DNA from: Gracilaria vermiculophylla
Taxonomy: Eukaryota > Rhodophyta > Florideophyceae > Gracilariales > Gracilariaceae
NCBI GenBank assembly: GCA_019155205.2
Contig: JAHNZQ020000227.1
Span: 228,600 to 292,599 of the forward strand
Direction of reading: 5' to 3'
Length of the DNA: 64,000 bases
Shown here piece after piece: positions 39,548 to 48,336 of this stretch; the stretch's first letter is position 1; each line of letters begins with the position of its first letter. A model generated the notes under the pieces. The model saw only the letters and a program-made list of their open reading frames with translations. It did not search any database and was not told the origin of the DNA. The position numbers and the translations under genes are program-made.

Positions 39548-42500
39548 ATGACCACCACCGCTCCCCCGCCCCCGCCCTCGCAGACTGACCCCATAACCTC
39601 CGATCCGTATGTCATCTACCAGCTTCGCAAACCGAGTCAGAGGGGCACCGCTGTCATTCCTAGGTTCGTCCCCAACACCCATGCGCCCGCCTTCTCACCG
39701 GCAAACTATCGCTTTGCAAGGGTATGGGCGACGGACACCTCAATCCCGCTGTTTCAGGCCCCGCGCTCGTTTGAGTTCGCCCCCTCCCTGGGCTCCGAAT
39801 CCACCATATGGTCGGACACCTCAAGCTACTTGTCGTTATCCACGCTACGTACTGCTCCTTCTGAACGACCCTCCCTCTTGCATGCCACGCAGCAGCCTAT
39901 TTTCCTCCCGCGCCGCGCCTCCCTCGCCCACTCGCCCACCCCGTCCGACTTCAATGCCGACCCCCATTTCAAGTACCCTTCCGCTCTGTCCGAGTCTGTC
40001 GATGAGGATGCCGTCGTCGATGACTTGCTGGCTTCCATGAACACCCCGCAGTTCCCGCAGTTGCGAAACGCTCCCTCGCCTCATCGATCCAACGCCCTCA
40101 TTCATCCAGACCCTCGCCCCATGCATCGATCCAATGTGCGCTCTTCACGCGCCGTGCGCAACCACCACCATCACCGCCCCATCCTCGGCTCGCTGCTGCC
40201 GTCCATCACCAAGAAGAGGCGCTCGTTGTGGCAGTGGCTCTTTTGCTCGGACACCACCGCTGCCTCCACTGCCGTGCCCTCCGCCAGCACCTCGAATGCT
40301 GCGCGCGAAATCACCCATGCGCCCCCCGCTCCGAACCGCCGCGCGCCAGCGCCTCGCGTGCGCAACGCGCACGACGCGCCGCCGTCGAAGCAGTCCGGCA
40401 GCAAACATCGCGGCCAAAGCTTGGAGCGCTCCAGTCGCTCCTCGTCAGACAAGCATCACACTGCGCGCGCGCCGTGGAACTTCCTCGCCAAGGGGCTTCT
40501 GTCGCGCGACCGGTCCAAGTCTAGGGACCGCCGTGCGGGCGGGAGCGATCGAAAGCGCGATGGCCACAGGCCTTTCAAACACACGACGTCTACGAAGGAT
40601 TTAGCGGCTGACTCGCAACGCACCAAACAGAACCGTATCGTGTTTCAGAAAACAGCTGCGAAGACGCCGCGGGCAGAAAAGCACGCTTCTACGCACCGCG
40701 CCAAGAGAAAAGACATTCATGGTGGAAAGACGCATCATTTGAAGACCGACAGTTCGCAGAATGGCGCTAGCCGCTCTCATCGGGCTCGAACTGAGAAGAA
40801 TGACAACCGCTCTAAACCGGAACAGTCGCATTTGGATCGATCCCGTTCAGAGCGACACCGATCTGACCGTTCTAACATTGAGAAGGACAAGTCTCCCTCC
40901 AAATCGCCACGTCCTCGCAATGAGCATAACAGTAATGAAATACGAAAAGAAGACAGACCGAGGGTCGAGCGTGCTCGAGCAGACCGCCCAAAGCAAATTT
41001 CACCTCGAAAGGATCGGCCACGTCGTCCTGGAGCGCAGCAAATACCTAACAACGTTGTGCATTCAGCCATGAACAAGGGAAAGGTGCCTTCCATCATTGA
41101 CCACGCTGCTGCGGCAGCCAAATCACATGGAGATATGCAGCGAATGCCCAGCGCGGACAGTGCGGACCCAGTCACCAGCCGAATTAGCTCAGACTTGTCT
41201 AGTTCTACGTATGGGAAAACTTCTAGATCAGATTCCGGACAGTCTCCGCTGCTTCGCAAGGCGGATTACCGGACGGTATCTTTGCAAGAAGAAGATCCCA
41301 AAGCCAGCGCGATTGGCAGCGACGTTTCCTCATTAATTTCTGGGGGTCTAGAGAAGAGGGCGTCCCCTGTACCATATGCAAGCTATCAATCCCCTGTGCG
41401 TTCCCCTAATGCTCCGCCAGAGAATTTGTCCGGAGGCGTGAGTGTGGGACCTCAACCGTACCGGCCTGCATCGCCTAAATTTCCCGGGGTGTCGCTAAAG
41501 AATGGCGCCCTTGTGAAGGATTCTCAGCGACCAACGTCTCTCAAGGAGTCGACGAATCTACCAATCCATTCCTCAAAAAAAGGGATGTCCACGACGGGCG
41601 GGATGAGTGTGCCTTATCGAAAACTTGAAGCTGCAGGGTCTTTGCCACGGCAGAAAAGTCGCGAACGGCCTGCTGGAGGTACTCTTTCGCAACACAGCAG
41701 CCTTTTATTTGACGCGGACGATACCGCTTCGACTGGGTTGACCTCCTTGGCAGATGAGAGCGTAAGCACCCACAAATCAGTTAGCACGCGCATGAGTGCT
41801 CTGAACGAAGATTTTCCGTTCGTCGTGGAGACAGACGCGCAAGCTGTGGACGAGCCCAGAGCTGCAGCCGCTGCAGGCACCAAAGGTGTGGAGTATCAAA
41901 GCCTCATGGCCTCAGAAGGGCTTTTCACTCAAAAGCCAATCTTTCAGAACTCGGCGTTAGTACTTAACACGAGGGTTTCACCGTCATTTGAAAGCAGCAC
42001 TACCAGTCCACGGTATCACAGTGATTGGAGCCATCCGCATGCAACCCCGATTGATGTGTTTTGCCAGTGCAGTTGCACATGTGTCTATGAAGAAGAATGT
42101 CGACGAAAATGTGAATTAATGTACGAAAGAAGTTCATCGGCGTCTTCTTCATCGCGGTCGCGTCAAGGATATCGTGGTTTTACAAGTCTCCCCCCTGCGA
42201 TTCATACCAACGGCATGAGGATTGAGCAGATTATGCGGCAAGAGGCAGCGTCGGGTCAAGACTTTTCTGACCCGAGAGTAATAGAAGCGATGCCATCGCG
42301 AAGGAATAGTACTCAGCGGAGATTGGCAAGAGCAAGTGAAGTGGACGAGCTTCCTGATCTCTACACGTCACAATTGAAGAAGGACGCATCCCTCTATCCG
42401 CGCCCCTCAGATGCCGAACCTGCGCCTTACAGTCAGACTGGTGATCCATGGCAAGGACGTTCGGGAACATCGAACCTGCATCAAGGTCCTGCACTGCGTA

Positions 42501-42856
42501 ATCTAAGTAATAGAAATGTTCCTCACAAGCGGCATCAGCCTTCCCGCCCTAGAACAGGCGGTGAAATTGCGGCTGTTGCTGTTGAGACGGACGCGGCAAA
42601 GGCGAATCAAGTGAGCGGCCTCAAGCCGCCAAACACAAGACGCTACAGTAGCAACAGTTCATCTCATCATAGCTGCGACAATGAGGGAAGCCGCAAGGCC
42701 CATGCAAGGAGAAGAGGGCGGCACAGTGTGGGTGCGCAGGAACAGATTGCAAAGAGAAGGGCTGGGGATGTGGGCTTTGATCAGGCCATGGGCGGACGTT
42801 CTGGAAGCCACTCATATCCCAGGACAGCGCATCTATCACAGATTCAAGCTTTATGA
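39548..42856 (+). CDS. Large disordered Ser/Arg-rich protein, 1102 residues
   Basis: Uninterrupted frame from ATG 39548 (MTTTAPPPPPSQTDPITSDP). I recognise no family. Composition changes along the chain: Pro/Ser-rich N-terminus, a short hydrophobic-aromatic patch after basic residues (KKRRSLWQWLFCSD), a long basic Arg/Ser/Asp/His region (about residues 300-510, with SRDRSKSRDRRAGG and ERHRSDRSNIEKDKSPSKSP), then a Ser/Thr-rich region, and near residue 835 a cysteine cluster VFCQCSCTCVYEEECRRKCE that may bind metal. The RS/RD-rich region is reminiscent of splicing-related or cytoskeleton-associated proteins, but that is inference. Composition loses its extreme GC bias after about 40.6 kb while the frame stays open, which supports real coding. 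Confidence 0.72.
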   Translation: MTTTAPPPPPSQTDPITSDPYVIYQLRKPSQRGTAVIPRFVPNTHAPAFSPANYRFARVWATDTSIPLFQAPRSFEFAPSLGSESTIWSDTSSYLSLSTLRTAPSERPSLLHATQQPIFLPRRASLAHSPTPSDFNADPHFKYPSALSESVDEDAVVDDLLASMNTPQFPQLRNAPSPHRSNALIHPDPRPMHRSNVRSSRAVRNHHHHRPILGSLLPSITKKRRSLWQWLFCSDTTAASTAVPSASTSNAAREITHAPPAPNRRAPAPRVRNAHDAPPSKQSGSKHRGQSLERSSRSSSDKHHTARAPWNFLAKGLLSRDRSKSRDRRAGGSDRKRDGHRPFKHTTSTKDLAADSQRTKQNRIVFQKTAAKTPRAEKHASTHRAKRKDIHGGKTHHLKTDSSQNGASRSHRARTEKNDNRSKPEQSHLDRSRSERHRSDRSNIEKDKSPSKSPRPRNEHNSNEIRKEDRPRVERARADRPKQISPRKDRPRRPGAQQIPNNVVHSAMNKGKVPSIIDHAAAAAKSHGDMQRMPSADSADPVTSRISSDLSSSTYGKTSRSDSGQSPLLRKADYRTVSLQEEDPKASAIGSDVSSLISGGLEKRASPVPYASYQSPVRSPNAPPENLSGGVSVGPQPYRPASPKFPGVSLKNGALVKDSQRPTSLKESTNLPIHSSKKGMSTTGGMSVPYRKLEAAGSLPRQKSRERPAGGTLSQHSSLLFDADDTASTGLTSLADESVSTHKSVSTRMSALNEDFPFVVETDAQAVDEPRAAAAAGTKGVEYQSLMASEGLFTQKPIFQNSALVLNTRVSPSFESSTTSPRYHSDWSHPHATPIDVFCQCSCTCVYEEECRRKCELMYERSSSASSSSRSRQGYRGFTSLPPAIHTNGMRIEQIMRQEAASGQDFSDPRVIEAMPSRRNSTQRRLARASEVDELPDLYTSQLKKDASLYPRPSDAEPAPYSQTGDPWQGRSGTSNLHQGPALRNLSNRNVPHKRHQPSRPRTGGEIAAVAVETDAAKANQVSGLKPPNTRRYSSNSSSHHSCDNEGSRKAHARRRGRHSVGAQEQIAKRRAGDVGFDQAMGGRSGSHSYPRTAHLSQIQAL

Positions 42857-43457
42857 AGGCAATATATGTATGGTAAAGAGACAAGCTTTGGCAGTTTGCA
42901 AGACAGTGGTAGAATAGAGGCGCGGACTTTGTGACAAAGATTAGTCTGTTTGGCTGAGGGTCTCAGTCTCGGCAGCGGAGGTTGCCGCAGCAGGTGGCCC
43001 GTGAAGTTGTGTACGTAGGCAGAGCTCGAGACTCGGGAATGGCAGGGGAGGCATCGTGCAACGTGAGCAAGCTTGCAGCATCGCTGTTTGGGCCGAGGTG
43101 CGTCATCGCATTGGTCACGGGCACAGGCGGAAAAACGGCGGCGGCGTAGAAATTTTGGGCGAAAAAAGAAGCCGTTGTGGGCAGCGCTCGGGCCAGCGCA
43201 GTCGGGTGGCACCCGCAGCTTGATGGCTTCGGCACTGCAAAGCGTGCAGGCAGATTGCGAACGTTTACAAATTGTCACTGTTGCAGCTTGCAGCACGGCA
43301 TTCTGTGTAATTGATCGCGCCGCCAGCAGCGGACGCCCGCCGACGGCTTGCTTTTTCAAGTACGTCATCGAGCCATTCGTAAGCGGCTGTGAGCACAGCT
43401 CGGCTTCGGGGTTCACTCGCCCAAGTCCCGCGCCGCCGCAACACGTTCGGCCGCGCA
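42857..43457. other. Intergenic, no gene seen
   Basis: 600 bp upstream of the AlkB-like gene. Frames on both strands are Arg/Ala/Cys-rich and unconvincing. The AlkB frame is open back to 43389. Confidence 0.45.
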
Positions 43458-44237
43458 ATGGCCGCCGATCGCTTTTGTTTGCCTTCCCTCTTTCCGTCGG
43501 CCAAGTCCCGCCCGAGCTCCGTGCCGGGGTTCATTCTCCGAGAAGATGCATTCACCTCTGAGGAGGAGGCAGCGCTCATTCACGCCGTGGATACGTCGTC
43601 TGCGCAATGGACCCGGCGTCGCACCAGAATCACCAAGAACTACGGGCCATACTATTTTTACCAGGAGCGCGACACGGCCGAGGGGCGTTTTCGATACACC
43701 GACGGCAAGATCATGCACACGCCGCTTCCCGACTTTCTCCACACGCTCGTCATGCCCATCATCACGCGCGAAGTGCCGGAGATCTCCGCCTTCCAACCAA
43801 ACCAGTTGCATGTGGCGCTGTACAAGAAGGAGGAGCAATCCAAAATTCACATGCACAATGACAACAAGATGGGGGAGCTGGGGCCGTACATAGTCGGCAT
43901 GTGCCTCCTTTCGGATTGCTACATGACTTTTGTCAGGCCGAAAGACGGTAAGAAACGCGTTCTACATCTGCCGCGGCGTTGCGTCTACGTTATGACCGGC
44001 GAGAGTCACCACGAGTGGCGGCACGGGATCCTGAAGGGTCAAACATCAGGTGACAGGGTGAGCTTCACGCTGCGAGAAGTGCGCAAGCTTGCCGTTGAGG
44101 ATGGGGCGCGAGTCAAGAAAAGCAGTCACATGCCGAGTGCGAAGAGCATTCGCGATCAGGCTATGAGGGATGAAAGGGCCCATCGAAGAGAGATGGACCG
44201 GCCAAACATCAATCTCGCTGACTCTCTCGGTACCTGA
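43458..44237 (+). CDS. AlkB-like Fe(II)/2-oxoglutarate dioxygenase
   Basis: 259 residues from ATG 43458; the frame is open 23 codons further upstream. AlkB-family enzymes oxidatively demethylate nucleic acids or proteins. The double-stranded beta-helix core is visible: NQLHVALYKKEEQSKIHMHN leading to the iron site H133-N-D135, then MGELGPYIVGMCLLSDCYMT, the distal His189 in HHEWRHGI, and the 2-oxoglutarate-binding Arg in RVSFTLREVRKL. All three iron ligands are present, so it should be active. An N-terminal FILREDAFTSEEEAALIHAV is typical of the family's start. Which ALKBH subgroup it belongs to, and whether it acts on RNA, DNA or protein, cannot be told. The C-terminal 50 residues are basic and charged. 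Confidence 0.85.
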   Translation: MAADRFCLPSLFPSAKSRPSSVPGFILREDAFTSEEEAALIHAVDTSSAQWTRRRTRITKNYGPYYFYQERDTAEGRFRYTDGKIMHTPLPDFLHTLVMPIITREVPEISAFQPNQLHVALYKKEEQSKIHMHNDNKMGELGPYIVGMCLLSDCYMTFVRPKDGKKRVLHLPRRCVYVMTGESHHEWRHGILKGQTSGDRVSFTLREVRKLAVEDGARVKKSSHMPSAKSIRDQAMRDERAHRREMDRPNINLADSLGT

Positions 44238-44904
44238 CCTTGTTTCGCTTGGCTGTTTTCTACTCAGTTTAACAGTTCTTACCACCGCTCCTGGCCTGTG
44301 CGCGTCCTACTTTACATATAAGCCGCTCCCCATGGCACGTGGGTGCGTGGGTCAGGCACAAGAAGGCCACTGTGATCCACTTTTGTGCCCCTGCGCTTGT
44401 TTCCGTCGTACACGGTACTCCTTGTAGTACATTAGCAAAGCCATGCGGTTCACCATATTTGGCGCTCTAGCGGGAGACTCATCTGTAAACATAAACATCA
44501 AAAGCTTTTGCGCTGCACTTTCCGTCCGGCGCTGTCGCGGGGGCTTACGTTGTGCATCGATGGAATTGAATTTTTCTTCGTCATGGTGGAGTACGGAGAC
44601 TCGCCGTTGACGGAATTTAAATGCCCAAAACCAGTTGACAATCATTTTGCCCCGCTGCTTGGAACCTTTGAAAATAAGCAAAAATCAGTCTCTCGAAAGG
44701 CTGACATCGGCTGGTCAACAGGTCCTCACACAAACCACACTACCAGTTTAAGCCGCTTCTCGGCTGTTGAGCCTTATCGCCCCTCCCCGCTCCGCCCTCC
44801 GCCCCTCCCCGCCCGTGCCGAAGCATAGCCAAGATTTCCCTGGCAGCGTCAAGCGGGGCGTCCCGGCCTCACAGCGTACTTTTGTAAGAGCCCCGCCCCC
44901 AACG
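44238..44904. other. Intergenic; 5' flank of ArfGAP
   Basis: 667 bp without a recognisable gene; the ArfGAP frame is open back to 44767 but lacks domain sequence there. A weak TATA-like CATATAAG lies near 44315. Confidence 0.4.
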
Positions 44905-46260
44905 ATGGACCCGACGAAGAAGATATTGCGGGAACTACAGATGCGTCCCGAAAACAAAGTGTGCGCGGATTGTGGAACCAAAAACCCGCAGTGGGCTACG
45001 GTTTCATACGGCACTTTCATCTGCCTCGATTGCTCCGGCCAGCACCGGGGGCTTGGCGTTCACATTTCGTTCGTTCGCTCGGTGGGCATGGATAAATGGA
45101 AGGAGTGGGAGGTGAAGCGTATGCAATGCGGCGGGAATGCCAAGTTTGTCAAGTACTGCAAGGAGAACGGCATGCACGGCGCGGAGATTAGCAGCAAGTA
45201 CAATTCTGAGGCGGCGGCGGTATACGCGGCCAAGCTGAAAAGTGAGGCCACTGGAGAGCCGTATCAAGTCCCACCCCCTGCAAATCGCCCGAAACCAAAA
45301 ATGGCCGCTCCGGGATCCTTGGGCTCCACTGGCATGGGTGGAGTCACCACTCTTAGCTCATCTGGAGGGCGCAGAACAAGCGGCTTGGGAATGGGTTCAG
45401 TTGGTGGAAACGGAAACATGAACAGCATGGCAAGTGGCATGGGGTCGAGTATGGGGTCTAGCATGGGATCGGCCATGGGTTCCAGCGTAGGCTCTGGCAT
45501 GGGCAGCATGGGTAACGGGGCCATGGGCACCGGCATGAGTCACAGTACGGGAGGTGCTTATGGGTCTGGTGCACCGCGAATGGGGGGGATCTCTTCCGAC
45601 ATGTGGCATCAGAGCAATGGAAACCCAGCGGCAATGTCGAGCACATCGTCAGCGAGCTACGGCGGAAATGCAAAGAACTCCGGGTTCGGGGGCTTCAGCG
45701 GCTTTGGCTCTCTGGGGTCCAACGCGCCTGCCACGCTGAACAACGTGGGACAGAACCTCACCCGCAATCTATCAAGCATTGCCTCGACTGTGCAAAAGTC
45801 TGATGTAATGGGTCACGCAAGCAAAGCAGCAGCGCAAGCCGGGGGCATGCTATCGTCTTGGTTCACAAATGTATCCACGCAGGCAAACAAGATAATGAAC
45901 GAAAACGACGGACGCCAAGACCTTCGAGCAGGGCTTCGCAGAAATCTGGCCGAGGCACCAGGGGCAAACAGTGCTGGATTCAAAGGCTTTTCATCGGACG
46001 ATTTTGCAAGGAGTTCATACGGAACTAACAACAGCAACTCTAGCGAAACAGTGCCGACAAATCGTACGAATGGTGTATCGTATGCACAAATGAGCTCATC
46101 TTACCAAGCGAATCAGGCTGGAACGACGCAAAGCAGTAATGCGCCCAGCACTGCTGTAGCTGCGGGAAGTGGAAATGCAGGCGAAAACGCGTGGGGTGGG
46201 TTTGACGATGTGCCATCCACACCAAAAGAAACGAGCGATCCATGGGGTGCCTGGAATTGA
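44905..46260 (+). CDS. ARF GTPase-activating protein (ArfGAP1/AGD6-like)
   Basis: 451 residues from ATG 44905. ArfGAPs stimulate GTP hydrolysis on Arf1 and drive COPI coat recycling at the Golgi. The N-terminal zinc finger is complete: [20 protein letters not shown] then [20 protein letters not shown] (C-x2-C-x16-C-x2-C with the catalytic Arg in HRGLG), followed by [20 protein letters not shown]. The rest is low complexity: a Met-Gly-Ser repeat (about residues 180-212), then amphipathic helices of ALPS type (for example [20 protein letters not shown]) that could sense curved membranes, and an aromatic C-terminus WGGFDD...DPWGAWN resembling coatomer-binding tails. It belongs to the ArfGAP1 type rather than those with PH or ankyrin domains. 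The first Met of the homologous region is chosen as start. Confidence 0.93.
   Translation: MDPTKKILRELQMRPENKVCADCGTKNPQWATVSYGTFICLDCSGQHRGLGVHISFVRSVGMDKWKEWEVKRMQCGGNAKFVKYCKENGMHGAEISSKYNSEAAAVYAAKLKSEATGEPYQVPPPANRPKPKMAAPGSLGSTGMGGVTTLSSSGGRRTSGLGMGSVGGNGNMNSMASGMGSSMGSSMGSAMGSSVGSGMGSMGNGAMGTGMSHSTGGAYGSGAPRMGGISSDMWHQSNGNPAAMSSTSSASYGGNAKNSGFGGFSGFGSLGSNAPATLNNVGQNLTRNLSSIASTVQKSDVMGHASKAAAQAGGMLSSWFTNVSTQANKIMNENDGRQDLRAGLRRNLAEAPGANSAGFKGFSSDDFARSSYGTNNSNSSETVPTNRTNGVSYAQMSSSYQANQAGTTQSSNAPSTAVAAGSGNAGENAWGGFDDVPSTPKETSDPWGAWN
45415..45545 (+). repeat. Met-Gly-Ser-coding microrepeat in ArfGAP
   Basis: Imperfect 12-bp units (atggggtcgagt-like) encode [12 protein letters not shown] steps. 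They are in frame and probably length-variable. Confidence 0.8.
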
Positions 46261-47026
46261 GGAAGGCGCTTGCAAGGTAGATCAAGTATGTCAATATAGA
46301 TACAAGCGGAAGGCACTTGGAGTAGGACTTAAGATGATTGATACATTTCTTATTCAGACTTTGTAACTTGGGATATATGAGGCTCAAACACTAACCCACA
46401 ACAGCCGGGGACTTTTGAGTAACAAACAGTGCCTGTCGAATTATAAGGCGCGATGCGGCTCTCCAGCGCCACTGGCAACGAGCGTAGCCAAGATGAAAGG
46501 TACAACAAAAAGCCACAAACATGGTGCGTTTGGAATCCTGAACACATGTACTCGGCCCTCACGTGGTAGATGCACAAAATTTGTTTTGTGCTTTAAACTA
46601 CTTATCACCAGCAATTGGGACGAAAACTGTTGTTGATGACCTGTGGTATCGGTAAAAGAATGGAGCGTTGGGCGGCTATGGCACCGCATGCGCCCGCGAA
46701 AACGTCAGGAGCAGGTTGCTTTTGCAGATACCATTCGTACTACGAAGTTCGTAGTGGTAGCTGTCCACGGACAGCTGTGCCGAGTTGGATTCGAGAGCCG
46801 AAACCAGATCAACGTACCATGTGTATGTGTTAAAATAATGGAATATGTTATTGGCAAACCACCCCGGCGTCGAGCTTGATTTGCACGCCCAAACGCGACT
46901 GGCGGTCGACCTCGGGCGGGGCGCGCAATGCGCGCTTGGCCCACCTGCCCGTGAGCGCAACTCCGCGTCGATCAGCTGCATTCTGCGGACGCACCTGATC
47001 GCGGAGCGCGCCGTTTGCACTCCGTC
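46261..47026. other. Intergenic, no gene seen
   Basis: 766 bp. AT-rich on the left, then rising GC before the mS26-like gene. No open frame of interest. Confidence 0.5.
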
Positions 47027-47706
47027 ATGGATCGCGTGGCGAGAAGGCTGATGGCGAACAGAGCGTCTGCGGCAGCGCTGCCATGCCGCGCTCTCTGCAC
47101 AGAGAAGGCGCCCAGGCCGCCGCGCCCGCGCGGCGACTCGGACTTCGTCAAGCGCCGCAGGTCGTACAGAGACGCCATGCACCAGCTGAGGCTGCGCTTT
47201 GCCGACGAATCGCGCGCGCGACAAGAGAGCGCGCGAGCGCAGCGCAGCGTGCGGCACAGCCGCGCCGACGACGGCGAGCACGAGCGCAACGCTCGCAAAC
47301 GGTAAGGCGCTGCATCCCGCTGCGCGAGGCGCGCGCGCGCGCGGCGGGCGCGGCGCTTGCTAACTGGCCACCGTGCACGCGACGGCGGCGCGCGCGCAGC
47401 GAACGGTCGATGCAGCGGCTGCAGGAGCACAGGGAGCGGCTGCGACGCGTGCAGCAGCTGAAGCAGGAGCGCGCCGCGTTCAAGAGGGGCGTGTGGGAGA
47501 GAAAGCAGCAGCAGCTGGCGGACAGGCGCGAGAGCGTGGTGCAGCTGCTGGTGAATGAGGCGCCCAAGTGGATCACGGAGGACACGCTGGACAAACACGT
47601 GGAGCAGGCGGTGGACGAGTTCTTCATCGAGGGGGTTGCGGACGCCAGGCGAGACGAGGAGGCGCTGCGCGTGAGCGGGGAGGTGGGTGGCCCGGTGGCA
47701 GCGTAG
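47027..47706 (+). CDS. Probable mitochondrial ribosomal small-subunit protein mS26, one intron
   Basis: Exons 47027-47301 and 47400-47706 join to 193 residues. The N-terminus (MDRVARRLMANRASAAALPC) is basic and Ala-rich like a mitochondrial presequence. The remainder is a long, highly charged helix: HERNARKR|ERSMQRLQEHRE, LKQERAAFKRGVWERKQQQL and then APKWITEDTLDKHVEQAVDE, which matches the 'W/FIT.E.LD..IE.AL' ending of mS26. The intron is supported because exon 1 would otherwise stop at once in the middle of the helix, and splicing (CG|C) restores it. Family assignment rests on the C-terminal motif and overall layout only; another coiled-coil mitoribosomal protein is possible. Human mS26 is about 205 residues, so length fits. 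Confidence 0.6.
47302..47399 (+). other. Intron of mS26-like gene (98 bp)
   Basis: Donor GTAAGG, branch candidate TGCTAAC at about 47358-47364, acceptor GCGCAG. It restores the helix ARKRERSMQ. Confidence 0.85.
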
Positions 47707-48336
47707 CATGACAGCGGGCGGAGACGCGCGCCGCAGCGCTGTCTCACCACCCTGCCGCCCGGCTGCCGGCGGGGTGGGGGGCGCGGCGCGCGAGGGGGGG
47801 CGGGATACGCGCACTGCAGCGCTGTCTCAGCACGTTGCCGCGCGGGCGACGCCGCAGCCCGGGCGCCGGGGAGTGGGGCGGTGTGCCGGCGCGCGGCGAT
47901 GGCGGTGGCGGTGCGACGCGGCAGCGCGGACAGCTTACAAGCGCCAGCTCGCGCAGGCAGCACGGGCGCCACGCGGGCGCGGGGAGCGTGCCCGCGGCAC
48001 AGACACGCGTTAGCGCCACGGCGCCCCGCGGCGCGCGCCCGCGCATAATACGCGTCTGTAAGAATCATGCCGTGCCTCGCCCCCCCGCGTGCTTGCTTGC
48101 CATGCCAATCATCGCGCCCCCCGCGTTAATCAAAAACCGCCCATTCCGAGAGATTGCCTACTTGCTTCTTACCGTACCGCCCTCCCCAGCCCCTCTCTCC
48201 CCGCCCACTACAGAGACCGTACCTCGCATCTCCCACACGTAACGGCCTCTCTCAACGCAACCCCTCCACCCTGCGCCTGTCTCTGCTTCTCCGTCCCGGC
48301 CCTCTCGCTCTCCTCCCCCCCCCCCGCGCGCTCTCC
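47707..48336. promoter_or_regulatory. GC-rich 5' flank of the PH-kinase gene
   Basis: 630 bp. gcgc-rich on the left, then a pyrimidine-rich leader with a C11 run (48315-48325) ending just before the ATG. No coding evidence despite open frames. Confidence 0.45.
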
